Assembly: GCA_963675555.1 (NCBI GenBank)
Contig: OY776674.1
Coordinates: 34,688,820-34,752,819, forward strand
Origin: Leptura quadrifasciata
Taxonomy: Eukaryota; Arthropoda; Insecta; Coleoptera; Cerambycidae
DNA length: 64,000 bases
Direction: 5' to 3'
In this document: positions 10,937-22,644 of the stretch, piece by piece
Numbering within the stretch: position 1 is the first letter of the stretch
How the letters are laid out: every line of letters begins with the position of its first letter
Translations under genes and position numbers: made by a program
Notes under the pieces: generated by a model
What the model saw: the letters and a program-made list of their open reading frames with translations, nothing else
Told to the model about the DNA's origin: nothing
Databases searched by the model: none

Positions 10937-13018
10937 TCCTATTATTTGGGGTTTCCACCACATGTATTATTATCCTCTTCAAAACAAATCACCGAATCTA
11001 CAAAATAATAGAATTATTGGAAAAAAGCCTCTGCGCCCGTGACGCTTACGCCAAAGGAATAGTCAGAGGTTATGTTTTGCAAATAATATAAATCGGAATA
11101 AACACAGAAATAATTTATTTTGCTGACGTTTCGGAAAGTAATCTCTTTCCGTTTTCAAAGATTTTTTTTGGAAGAACTCTTATTTTGCTGTGTATGTCAA
11201 ATACACAGCTTTAAGATTCTGTTTATGTTATTTCCATAGATACTTACTACTTACACAGAACATAGAACTGATGATATTTTCTTTTAGATAATGTTGAGTT
11301 TGTTAAGGTCTTCTTTTAACATTGGTAGTCAGGTTGTACAAATATCTACAGAACAATTCGATACGCACTTGTCTTCATTTAATAAGATTATTGCTGATAT
11401 CTAAATTTTAACTCAAATCAGTCAATAAATGTTAAAAGGGGTGTTGTAAAATGTTTATACGATAAGGCCAAAATAATTTCATCTAATAATGAAATATTAA
11501 ATAACGAGAAAAAATTTATCAAAGAGGTTCTAGTACAAAATCAATATCCTGAAGCCTTTGTTGATAGAGTTTTCATAAATGTTGAAAATAGGGACAATCA
11601 GGTACAACAAAAACCTGAACGTCATTATACAGCAATAATTCCTTATGTATACGGACTATCGGGGAAAAACTACGCCGTATAGGTGACAAATTTGATGTTA
11701 GGACGATATTTCAAACGAGGAACACTTTAAGATCTATTTTAACAGAAACAAAACCGATAAACAGGGAGCAGAATTCAAAAAACTGTATTTACAATATCCC
11801 GTGCGAATGTGATAAATGTTATGTGGGTGAGTCATCCAGACCTTTCAGTGTGAGGTTGGACGAGCACAAGAATTACATTAGAAAGAATGAAATTCAGAAA
11901 TCAAAGATTTGTGAACATGCTTGGGAAAACGGACATAGAATAAACTGGGACTCGGCAAAAATTTTAACAAAAGAAGCAGATACCAAAAAAAGAAAAATTA
12001 AAGAATCAGCAATAATCTTATTAAATGAAGACAAGTGCGTATCGAATTATTCTGTAGATACTTGTACAACCTGGCTACCAATGTTAAAAGAAGAACTTAA
12101 CAAACTCAACATTATCTAAAAGAAAATATCATCAGTTCTATGTTCTATGTAAGTAGTAAGTATCTATGGAAATAACATAAACAGAATCTTAAAGCTGTGT
12201 ATTTGACATGCACAGCAAAATAAGAGTTCTTCCAAAAAAAAAAGCTTTGAAAACGGAAAGAGATTATTTTCCGAGACGCCAGCAAAATACATTATTTTTG
12301 TGTTTATTCCGATTTATATTATTTGCAAAACATAACTTCTGACTATTCCTTTGGCGTAAACGTCACGGGCGCAGAGGCTTTTTTTCCAATAATTCTATTA
12401 TTTTGTAGATTCGGTGATTTGTTTTTGAAGAGGACAATAATAGATGTGGTAGAAAACCCAAATAATAGGAAATAATATTCGTAGAATGCCACAAATAACT
12501 TTCAGACAATATTTAAATTATATTTTGATTTAATTCCGTAATAGCCACCCCCTCTACCACACCCGCCCTGGATACAAAATCTGGATGTGTGAGGTCACAA
12601 AAGATCGAGCTTTGAAAGTACTAAAAATTGTTATACTACAAAATTTTCACAGAAACGAACTGGGTTCACGGAAAACACGATAAATATACATTATTTTTCT
12701 ATGGAGGTGAATTTGAGGTTGAACCCCCCCCCCAAGCTTATAGCTCAAGCTTTTTTTTCTGTTCATTAGTAATATGTATGAGAGCCGTTTACAGAAAATG
12801 CCAAAAAAATATATTTTGATTTTTAATATGTTGCTGTTGCTTTTTTACATAAATCAACAACGGCTCATTTTATTTCAAGTTTTTCTCAATATTTCTTGAG
12901 CCTGCCTACTCTAATTTGTTTTAACTCTGTCGAAAAACTGTTTCTAGTTTCGGTGATGTATATGCAGTTAATTATTTCCAGGTTCAATAAAAATCTATGG
13001 TTAAAAATTTAAATATTA
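10937..13018 (+). mobile_element. Penelope-like element fragment with inverted arms, tandem unit 2
   Basis: Near-identical to 8824-10936, in the same order: left arm (about 10944-11403), central GIY-YIG segment, right arm (about 12009-12470) and tail ending ATGGTTAAAAATTTAAATATT. A 50-bp block present in unit 1 (10441-10490) is missing here at about 12569. A run of eight C residues at 12725 replaces a shorter one in unit 1. The match between units extends beyond the element into the tail, so the pair arose by tandem duplication and not by two insertions. Confidence 0.75.
11580..12119 (+). pseudogene. Penelope-like GIY-YIG endonuclease domain, unit 2
   Basis: Same coding segment as unit 1 but with an open frame through the true C-terminus. 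From 11823 it reads GESSRPFSVRLDEHK on to MLKEELNKLNII and TAA at 12117-12119. It keeps DNQVQQKPERHYTA upstream, which unit 1 has partly lost. A frame break sits near 11660, where extra G residues (CGGGGAAA) disrupt the linker. No RT domain, so not autonomous. Confidence 0.8.
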
Positions 13019-15323
13019 CCTAAGTAAAAGTACATAAGCAATGTCGATTTTAAGGAGGGTGTAGATAAGAAAATAAAAAACCAGCCTCTGAAAAAACAAA
13101 ATTTATTGCCACTATTATTACTAAACAAAATCAAATAAATAAGAAATAATAAATATAATTCTATATACAGGACGAAATGTACATAACATCAGAGTGTGAA
13201 TCATGACGGATTTAAATGTATAATACCACAAATTAATGTTTATAATGTGCTTCCATAATATGCAAGCCTTTACAGATGACGACTGTAACGAATTTCAAGG
13301 TGTTTTACACGTACTATTAATTAATTTTATATTAAAAATTAACATAACAGGTAATCTAAAAGAGTAACAAAATAGAAATATGTTTGATGAACGTCGCATG
13401 AGAACATGAAAAATAAATTTATATTCATGAATACGTATCTACGTAGCCAATAAATATATAATAATTATTAACTGTTTTTAAAACAAAACAGATATAGTAA
13501 CAACTTATCAATGGAATTTCTACAATATAAATTAACATTTATAACTTAAATTAATTAAGAAAAAGCAGATTGTTATGTCGTATAATTAAACAGTATAGAT
13601 TAGAAAGTTCGTAATTATTCAGCTATTAATATTAATGTAAAATGAAACGAGTGAAGAAAGCTTCAACGACGAAATGAGAACGTAAAGTATCTTATGTGCT
13701 AAAATAAAATGAGACCATTTTCCCAATGCATTTTCTTGATCAAAATCAAGCGTTGCGTGCAACAGAAAGGAAAAATAAATTTATTGAAAATTAAAATTAC
13801 TATATGTTATGTATATAAACAAATAATTTTTATGTTTGCCCATTCCTTTAGTAAGCGTAGAGAGAGAATGGGGTTCTAATAGTCGTAACTCTACCGATTT
13901 CGTAGGCGTACTATATTTAATTTCAAATTAAAAATAAATTAAAGCATCCTTTCCCCACAACCTGACCATTCCACCACATTTTATAAATTAAAAAGCGTAA
14001 CGTTACTATCTATAAATATCGCTGTTCTAATGAAGAAGTTTCTAAATTTTCTTTTATTTTTTAAATATTAATCGCGAGCTATGCTTTCGGTGAAAGTATG
14101 ATTAACGAAGTGGGTCGCGTACTGAATGCATTCAGGTTTCAAGTCCAGTTTTACAGTTTCATTCACTTATACATAAAAAGCATTGAACTGTTGTTTCAAG
14201 GCCTCTTTCAACTGTTAAAACGTTAAATAAAAATATGAGATTATGATTCACCTGCCAATTTTTAATTTAGACTGTTATGTATTGTAAGATTGACCTTGAA
14301 TTTAACTGCAAATGCCTAAGCTATTTTAACAATTATAAAGTACATTGCAATATCAAAGTTTGCCTTGAGTTAAATACATCGGTTCTATATATTTCGCATT
14401 AATCACCTAATTTTGGCATTGATTTTTTATGTGTAAATTATTTATATGTCGAAAATTAGCCTCGTTTTAACAAGAGTAACGGTATAGAGAATAGTTCGCC
14501 TCCACCGACTTTTATTTACTTTTCTTATTTTTCGCCCCGACCTTAAAATCATATTAAAAAGAAAAAATACCTAAGGCTTGACACTAAAGATTCATGCAGT
14601 ATCAAATATATAAATATGAGATATTTTTGACAAAAATCCTAAAAGTTTTTCTACTCGACATCTACAGGCGCATCAACAATCTCATCAAACTAAATGTCGT
14701 GTAAGTAAAAGTATTGATTGATAATAAAATTATCAGTGTGATGCTTCTAATTAAAACTTTGTATTCCTTTAAGAAACATTTCAGACAACCCATTTACATT
14801 AGAATGTATTCCATGAAACAATCAATAATAAATTAAAAGTTTCATGCATGTGTCGAATTAGAGAAAGTTGGATTCATCTTTCTACATAAATTATATCCCT
14901 CTTACTTCCGAATAACGTAAATGAAATAGATACTAGCGGGAACTTCGCCTAATACCTGATTATGAAAAATAATTCTCTGCCACTGTTTGCTTATTTTGAC
15001 CATTCGAAATGCATTGTTTAGATAATTTGTTTTCAAATTGTATCGTGAAATGTAATTAGTAACGAAGTTTATATCTTATTAGTTTACAAGCATCTTTTTG
15101 ACGAACAACTTCTTAACGAGACGAATCTTTAATACCGATAATAATCTCAATGTGATTCCAGTAATTAAATCGATAATAGACAATTCTAAATGACGCAATT
15201 CGTAAGACCTCTTTCTATAGGAGAGCTGCAAGAGCGTCCAAGGCTTGGCTTAGATCATTATTTTATGGATGGAGAATCCATAGATCAAAAATACATACAA
15301 ATATTCAGTTCTCTTTGAAAATT
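13019..15323 (-). other. Probable Larp6 3' UTR and flanking single-copy DNA
   Basis: This 2.3-kb stretch follows the Larp6 stop codon on the minus strand. It contains no recognisable transposon or repeat, unlike nearly all surrounding DNA. Several AATAAA signals occur on the minus strand, including one at 13102-13107, close to the edge where the Penelope units begin. How much is transcribed is inference. Confidence 0.4.
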
Positions 15324-17267
15324 TCACTGTGCCAATGTTGAAATTCTTTGTCTAAAACCCCTGCTACCGTCAGGACCCCGTGGCATCCTAAGGACATTTT
15401 CTGTGTTTTGGAAGGCTGAGCTATTGCTTCTAGACCTCGGGTTGCTATAGTCTGAACTTTGGCTAGCCGAAGATAATCGCCTATTGTAACTATCGGTGCT
15501 GGATATGCTGCAAGCACTCATTCTTCTTGGTAAAAATAGGTTAGAGTCGCTTGAATCTCTGCTTCCATATGAGAGACGCCTTGGCATGTAAATGAAATTA
15601 GCCTCTGTGCTGGAGGCTGAGAGCCTTCTTTGCAGCCACGCAGCAGGTTCAATAAAGCGGGATGGGAAATGAGCAGAAGAACCACGTCGTAGTTTTCCTG
15701 AAACCAAGAAAAATTGAATAAACAACTGAACTAAAATAGCAAATCAGTTTAGTAAAAATAAATGCATGAATCTCTGTTTGTCCCTTTTCTAAGCAATTTT
15801 AGACTGTTCATTTATATTTTAAATAGTAAAATACTGACTATGTACCGATTACGGAAATTTATTTATCTGGAAAACTGAAAAAAATTATGAATATTTTAAT
15901 GACACGTTATTAAGGTCAAATAGAAAATTTCGTTATTTATATTTAATCCTGCTGTCGTTTCTTACAATAATAGTATTTATAGGTTTCCTTTACTGGTTTT
16001 ATTTAAAATTTCGAAGAGAAAGTTAAAGATAAAATAACACATTAAACAGTTTTATGAATACCTTTTTACAAAGCCAGTTTATTTTATTGTAAAAGATTGA
16101 CAAACACATATTATTTTCCTTATCTACAGATAACACTTGTTTTCTCTCAGTCAATACGTGCAACAAATATTAATAAATGTCTAATGTTTGCTCCACTTTT
16201 AGATTAACTGTTATTAAAATAAAAATTACTTCAAACTTACCTCTTTGATCGAATTTCAATTTCATGTCCTCTGCGTCGGAGCCGCTTTGACAAGACGACG
16301 AAATGTAGTCAGATTCTGATATAATGTTTTTGTTGTTTGTGTGATTATTGTTGTTATTATTGCTAGACGAATTCTTTTTACTGTTTGTCTTCTTCTTTCT
16401 TTCGGGATGTGGTACGTTATTTAATTCGTAGACCTTCATTGGTTCGCCGAGGGTAGTTTGTAATTGAAGGGCATTTCTAGCCGATTCTGAGTTAACAAAT
16501 TCAACTAGAGCGCATACCATGCCGGCAAGGGAAGGATTTTTGTTAATGAATTGCCTTACGTCTGCCGGAACTGGATTTCCTGGCCTAAGTATGCGGATGA
16601 GTGCGATTTCTCCACAAGACTTGAATAATTCTGCTACGTTTTCAATGGTTGGTTTATCTATGGGCATATGTACAGCTACGACAGTACGCGATGGCGTAGT
16701 TTCATCGTACTGTGGTAGTGGATCTAGCCTGCGTAATTTAGTTCCTGCTTCGTTAATCTCTAGTTTAGTGGAGCGAGATAGAGCGTGAGCAACCACACGC
16801 CAGTCTTTTGTTAAATGCTTAACTCTCTTAAAACTGGAAATTAGCTTCAGCGATACGTAACCTTCCTTGTTCCTCTTTACGTGTTTCAAAAGGAAAGCAT
16901 CCTTTGTTATATTGGCGTCGGAAAAATAAAATTCGACTTGTTGCACTATTTTATCCGCTAATTCATCAGATGGTGGAGTAAACGGTGGTTCTGTAACTTC
17001 AGGGGTTACCTCGCAGCCAGAATCCTTGCCACCCCCAGCAGAGCCAGTGTCTGAAGCGCTGTCACTTAGGTCTGCCATGTGAGCCCCTTCATCTTCTGCT
17101 TCGGTTGGATTTTCTGTTAGAGGAGTCCTGTCGAAGGAAAGCGATACGTCGCTGTCTATCGAGGAAATACTGTCGCGTGCTTCCATTAACTTAGCAGAAG
17201 AAATAACAGTTTCGACCTGGTCCATTTCGTTGGTGTTGTTTATTTCATCTTGAATTGGAGCCGGCAT
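15324..17267 (-). CDS. Larp6: La-related protein 6 (Larp6), two coding exons
   Basis: Exon 1 is 17267-16241 and exon 2 is 15697-15324. They are joined by a phase-1 intron (donor AGAG/GTAAGT, acceptor GGTTTCAG) and give 466 residues. Residues 101-183 form the La motif (VEFYFSDANITKDAFLLKHV) and about 194-283 an RRM with the enlarged loop usual for LARP6 (FVNSESARNAL). A basic KKKTNSKK patch (291-298) and an Asn tract follow. The C-terminus has four RR-x-S motifs, then a SUZ-C-like VLRMPRGPDGSRGF (444-457). LARP6 proteins bind structured RNA, such as stem loops in 5' UTRs, and regulate translation. The start context is ACAAA before ATG. No lesions are visible, so this is a functional gene; a non-coding upstream exon cannot be excluded. 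Confidence 0.93.
15698..16240 (-). other. Larp6 intron
   Basis: A 543-bp intron with GTAAGT donor and TTCTTGGTTTCAG acceptor. It splits a Gly codon after its first base, and the two exons together are an exact multiple of three. AT-rich, with no inserted element recognised. Confidence 0.88.
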
Positions 17268-17479
17268 TTTGTTCGCACTTAAAAACTAATATCACAAAAT
17301 ATCACTTGTTCTTATAAGAAAGCGTTTAAATCAGTCAGTCTTTTGTCCTAAGGCACTTTCACGTCAATATTATACTACACTTGTAGTACTTCGTACCAGA
17401 TAATTAGTTGAACGCGTGTATTTGGGTCACACGTGGTAAATTGATCTGCTACTGCCACAACACTAACGTTTCATGACCT

Positions 17480-17530
17480 AGCTTCAGTGTACTGGAGTCG
17501 TTGGCGGTTAGCGGCCGGTTATATACATGC
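17480..17530 (-). promoter_or_regulatory. Candidate Larp6 core promoter
   Basis: On the minus strand TATATAA lies at 17525-17519, about 250 bp upstream of the ATG. An initiator-like CTCCAGTAC follows about 25-30 bp downstream, near 17493. The surrounding 17440-17570 region is distinctly GC-richer than its flanks. An E-box-like CACGTG occurs near 17430. Assignment is from position and motif only. Confidence 0.35.
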
Positions 17531-17579
17531 GGTGGGGTTCGCGATATTCCCCACCTCTCAGGCGATGATATGGAGACGG

Positions 17580-18720
17580 CCTTACCTTTGGATTAGACAT
17601 TTAAAATTCGTGACAGATAAGGTTAAGGTTTAAAGGGCCAAATAGATAGGCAATTTATTTTATTTGATTGATTTTATATCGCTTGCATTGATCCTGAATA
17701 TCAATATTTTTATCATTTTAATTTTTCTTTAATAGAATTGATATATTATTGTAGTTGGCAAAATATAAACTCCTTGCGGTTTTATAATATTTAATGTGAT
17801 ATTAAAGTGATATTAAAATAGTGTTGGGGTACATGCATGATGTTAAATTTATGAAATTAAAAATGCGTTAGAATGTTAAAGATACACCAATTAAAACAAC
17901 ACCGGAACATTCTAATATGTACTAGAAAGAATTTAGCGCACGTTAAAAATATTCTCCCTGGGTTCACCAATAAAGTATATTTTGCAATATTTATATTTAA
18001 TGTTATTATTTTATAGTACGTGTAGAATTTTTCATGAAATAACATGGGATATTTTATTAAGATATACTATATTATAATGTATTGGTTTAAATAATAATTT
18101 TTTTTTATTCCTGAAATCGTATTTTTCCTATTTCAAATAATTTTGAAGAAAAAGTTATACTATGAAATAATGACATGGAAAGTAATTATATACTAATAAG
18201 GGGTAGTGAATATTCAAATTCGAGCGAAAATAATTAAGACATGCGAAAAATGTTTTGTTTTTTTGTAACTCTATTGCAAGGTACTTTTAGAAAAATAATT
18301 ATTTGGCCGATGCACATATATTTCTATGCGAATTTTAGTTATGTACTTCACATAATAAACTTAACTTATTAAAATTTAGGTTAAAAAATAATATTTGAAT
18401 CAGATTTTTGTTTGCGTTTCCCGATTGACGACATAGTACATCGTAAGTTATAGGACATTATTTTCAATCGTTTTCGAAACTCATATTGTGCACTTTGATG
18501 GATGGCAGTGAATTTTGTTTCTTTTATAGGAAATAGTGGAATATTTGGTCTATCGTATTTTGTATTTTACTATATATTCATTTTTGTAAAAAAAATATTT
18601 TCAGTTAGAAATATTAATAAACACGTGGAAAACAAATTGTTTATAATTTAGGTGTCTTTAATGCTGATCGCTTTAAAAAAATTATAATCAACTGAGTTCT
18701 TCTTTAGACTTGCCATAGGA
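17580..18720. other. Gene-free AT-rich DNA upstream of Larp6
   Basis: Nothing recognisable. Short A/T runs and scattered short open frames only. Confidence 0.5.
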
Positions 18721-18727
18721 ATGTTCA

Positions 18728-18990
18728 CTACTGTATAATGACTTCAATAAATGTAACCAGGCAAAAAACAGTAGCTAGTTGAAATATAAATTCGTCTGTC
18801 CATAACATATACTTAAAGAAATTAAGATTTTTATCCAGTTTTTGTAGCATTTGCTGACAAAATTTTAACCGTTTTCGTTTGTGATCTTCTATAAGCTCCT
18901 CTACCAGCAATAATTTATATGGCCCATGTTCTTTTTAAAGTCTTTCGAATTTTGGAGTATTATTTTCCAAGTTCACGTGATGCATTTCAC
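18728..18990 (-). pseudogene. mariner-superfamily transposase fragment
   Basis: The minus strand encodes KLVREMH, then PYKLLLVEELIEDHKRKRLK and NLNFFKYMLWTDEFIF. This is the linker before the first catalytic Asp and the WTDE motif itself. Only the middle of the transposase remains. It resembles the transposases at 24883 and 34153 in layout. No terminal repeats were found nearby. Confidence 0.6.
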
Positions 18991-18999
18991 GAACTAATT

Positions 19000-19375
19000 T
19001 CTGGACTTTAAAAAAATAATAATAAACTGGATTTTTCTTTCGACTTGCCTTGGGAATACATAAAGTCTTCCATAATTATCATTTTTACAGCTCTTTGCTT
19101 CGTTAATTTGTTGTTGTGAGATAAAAAAGGAAATAATTGAGGTGTATAGAAGAATAGTAATAATTTTTTTTCAAAATATTTAATCTACTTATAACAACTA
19201 TTAATGAGGTGTTTTTTTATATTCTATCATTTTTATTTTGCTCATTCATTCAATATGTTATCAAAGTCTGAATAAATAACTTCTATCGATGTTTTATCAA
19301 GTTCGGTGTATAAACAAACTGGCCTTGAATATTAACAATATACCTTTGGCTTGAATAAAATAGGGAAATAATAAA
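19000..19375. other. Gene-free AT-rich stretch
   Basis: Nothing recognisable apart from A/T runs. Confidence 0.45.
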
Positions 19376-19423
19376 AAAATGACATTTTATCGTACTTGTA
19401 CGTTTTTCTTAAAATGTCATTTT
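19376..19423. repeat. Perfect 14-bp inverted repeat with 20-bp loop
   Basis: AAAATGACATTTTA at 19376-19389 is followed by its exact reverse complement at 19410-19423. It borders the left side of the repeat block at 19440-20520. It could be a hairpin or a remnant terminal structure. Confidence 0.7.
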
Positions 19424-19439
19424 ACGTTGATAGGCAATC

Positions 19440-20520
19440 ATACGAAGACAAAAAAAGGGCCTTTATTATTTCCTCTATATATATTTAAAACCTTTACTGA
19501 CTCACTTAGTGATAATCGACGCTCAGTCCAAACCGCTGGGCTTAAAACGTGGACATTTTGGGAAAGGTTTCCCCTTGACACGTAGGCATTCACCATGAAG
19601 ATATTTTTCGAAAATCGTCCTCTAAGGGGATACACCCATCACTTGAATATTAAAATATTTTTTTGTCTTAAAAATAGTTTTTATAGGTCCCACATTTTTT
19701 TTCCTGGGCAACCCCTTCAAATTGGCCAAAAACCACCCCCCAAAGTGCCCTTTTCCGCGAACCCGTTTATTTTCCCCAGTTTTTCGACTAACTGTTATTC
19801 CCTCCAGTAAAACGGAAGGTCCCTCGAGGGATTTGACCTCAGCCACTCCTACACCAGGCTTCCACCCCTCTAGGGTGTTGGAAAATTGATATTTTACAGG
19901 AGGTGTTTCTGTGAGGAAGGTGGCAGGTGACCAGGGTTGTGTAACCATCCCCGGGGGTTGTTTTTACCCTTCAAAGGGGCGGGAAAAAATTTTTTTTGGG
20001 AAAAAAATTATATTTTGCAGGAGGTGCTTCATTGAGGAAGGTGGTACGCCTACTGCAAAATATTTTTCCCACCCCTTCGAAGGATGAAGTTGGTTATACA
20101 ACCCTGGTCACCTGCCACCTTCCTTAAAGAAACACCTCCTACGAAATAATAATTTCTTTAAAAAAATCAAATATCCACCCTTTTGCAGGGTGGAAATAAC
20201 CCCCGGTGGTGGTTACGCAATCCTGGCCACTTACCACCTTCCTCAAATAAACGCATCCTACAAAATATTATTTTTTCCCAAAAAAAAAAAATTTCCACCC
20301 ATTTGAAGAGTGACAACACCCCCGGGGATGGTTACACAACCGTGGTCACCTGCCACATTCCTCACAGAAACGCCTCCTGTAAAATTTGAGGGGGTTGTCG
20401 AGGAAAAAAATTGCGGGACCTCCACCATCTTGTTCAGTGACCTCGAAAATGGGAGGGTCTCTAGATTGGCGCTTTGGCAAAAAGCCATTTGGACCGACTT
20501 TTTTGGAAATGTCAAGTAAC
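19440..20520. repeat. Composite repeat block with a core in both orientations
   Basis: A core reading CCTGGTCACCTGCCACCTT, then CTCACAGAAACGCCTCCT, occurs forward near 20098-20145, 20220-20262 and 20340-20385. It occurs in reverse near 19890-19945 and 20018-20050. Units are separated by A-runs and a pyrimidine block (CCACCCNTTTGNAGGGTG). Upstream, CCGCTGGGCTTAAAACGTGG and the following TTTCCCCTTGACACGTAGGC resemble a dispersed arthropod repeat. A word TTCAGTGACCTCGAAAATGG at 20432 recurs at 25622 and 25832. No coding content; open frames across the block are accidental. Confidence 0.6.
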
Positions 20521-21580
20521 TTGATGTTGATGATGGAATAATATATCGTGAAAATATACTTCCGTTGTGGTATTACTACGAATTTTCTTCTCTTCATATA
20601 TGGAATAAGAGAATTCAAAATGGCTTGCAAAGGCTGTGATAATGTTTTGGGGATTATCTAGATGTAGGCCATAATATACCATGTTCTCTATATAATATAT
20701 TTCTACATTCATATTTGGTATTTATATTTTGTATTATTATTTAATAGACAATAGTATTGCAATCGAAGTACACCTTCACTCAACCTGTGGGCTAAACGTG
20801 AAGCGATAATGAAAGGGGAAGATCGAGAGATATAAATACATCGCATATAGTAGGCAATCCTCAAATACAAAGTCAAAACTCTCTGGAAGGGAGTTACGTA
20901 TTTGGAAAAATGCAGACAAAATCGACATGCCAGTGTCGGAGATGGGGATCAAACTTAGAATATTCCATAAAGCACGCTCCAGCTGGCTTCGTTGCCGTGT
21001 CTTGAACTTTGTAAACAAAATTTATTTTTGATTACAATGTGACTTCTTGCAGTGGTTTCAAAAGGAGTAATGAAAAATTTGATTCTCATTGCAGATCCTA
21101 AATGTTAGTGAAACTTGAATTTTATTATAGTTCCTAAAGTAAATAATGAAGATTCAAAACCATAACGAAAATACGAATTTCGTCCCAGTTCCTAAAGGGA
21201 ACAACGAAAACACAATTTTCGTTGCAGTTGAGAGAGCAATCGAAAAATTTTACTAAAAATGTTCTCGAATATATTTTTAAACGCCGACGCTGCACGCCCT
21301 CACAGGACATTTTAAGTCAGATTTGGCAAAATCTCTTTTAATTATTGAAAGCCGACATTGAGCATACCCCAAGATTATTAAATGCATTTAATATCGCGAT
21401 ATACTGCACTCATGCATTATTTAAAAAAAAATTTTTTTCCACGACGCCTCAAGAAAGTGTCCATATTCGCTCAACGTAGTAGGCACGAAATTTTACGACT
21501 TTATACCATTTTCCTAACACACATGATTGTTAGGAACATATCAGCATGCACGGCGTATACGTCTCGAAATGTGCGTCATT
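20520..21580. other. Gene-free stretch
   Basis: No motif-bearing frame. At 21050-21250 short phrases recur (TCGT-C-CAGTTCCTAAAG and variants), suggesting a degenerate local repeat. Otherwise nothing recognisable. Confidence 0.4.
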
Positions 21581-21584
21581 TTCC

Positions 21585-22245
21585 TAACATACAATTCAAT
21601 TTAATAAAAGTTTATCTTAAATTAATTACAGTTGCCTCTTCAGAACCCACTCCACTCCGGCTCCGGCCATGCAATCACCGCGCTATTCGCGGTGGCAGAT
21701 TGTAGGGTCGGGGGGAAACGAAATGAATTTAGATACAAAAATGTACAAAAAGAAAACAAGAAACAAACGGGATAAACCAAAACAAACAGAAATGAAGAGG
21801 GAGACAGGACAGATTTTAAGATTCAAAAGTTATGAAATATCAGTAAAGGTGGATAGGGTAAGCGGAAGTTATAGTTGATGAAGCTTAGCTACAGAGGTTG
21901 CCGGAAGATCGGTAACGTCTGGTATGGTAGGGCGTGTTTTATCCGAAATGGGGCATTATGCTGTCTAATTTGTATTATGTTTCTTGTTAGCGGACTGTCG
22001 TCCAGTTTGAAAGAATAGAATTTTTGAAAGATGCCCTGGTCGTAGTCCGCTATTGGGGTTATGTCGTGGCAAAGTGCGTATAGGTCTCTGAAGGAAGTGT
22101 ACCTTCGAGAATTAGAGTTGAGGGGCATAAATTTGGACCTTTAGTTTTTTCATTGTCGTGGTCAACGTGCTGCACCATGCACCACACATGCGCCGCGTAT
22201 GTGATGGACGGCCTGACTACCATTGTGTACATACATGTGTGTTAG
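21585..22245 (-). pseudogene. Jockey-type LINE, C-terminal end and 3' UTR
   Basis: The minus strand reads VVRPSITYAAHVWC near 22170-22215. This is a Jockey-clade C-terminal motif that matches VIRLSITYAAPVWC in the copy at 54430-55735. Then comes a poorly preserved C-terminus and a 3' UTR with a hairpin (21670-21704) shared with the other copies. The tail is TTTATTAAATTGAATTG, similar to the ATTGAATTGAATTG tail at 55720. 5' truncated. Frame-broken. Confidence 0.7.
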
Positions 22246-22552
22246 AAAACATCAACTGTCAGAACTGTCATAATAAATGTCATACCATATTTTAAATTAT
22301 TAAATTATCAAATGAAAATAGTTGTACGAGTTTCTCGTGGGAAAAATATTGTATCCATCTCGCTGGAAATTTCCGCATTTGGTCTGCGGTCTCGAGCGTC
22401 AATATTTCCACTCGTGTGTTAACTTTTACTTTCCGTGTTCGTTGTGTAATGTACTATTGTTGCACAATATCGAAATTTCGATCACTTTAATACCATTCTG
22501 TGAAACAATTTTGGTGAAAACTTCTCAATAGAACCATGGCATTGCATTTCGG

Positions 22553-22562
22553 TATATAAATA
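22553..22562 (+). promoter_or_regulatory. TATA-box candidate
   Basis: TATATAAATA lies about 90 bp upstream of the small spliced open frame at 22645. A start site would fall near 22583. Sequence-only call. Confidence 0.35.
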
Positions 22563-22644
22563 CTCACACGTAGTCATTTATACAGTATCTGAGCTTAGCT
22601 GTTACGTAATAAATTTCAGGTATTTTTTTCTAGCCGTTATAAAT

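Noticed and set aside
14090..14165. tRNA-like stretch with GGTTTCAAGTCC
   Set aside because: The B-box match is weak and no cloverleaf can be drawn.
19595..20630. Several overlapping frames on both strands
   Set aside because: They follow the repeat cores and change with each unit, so they are by-products of the repeat block.
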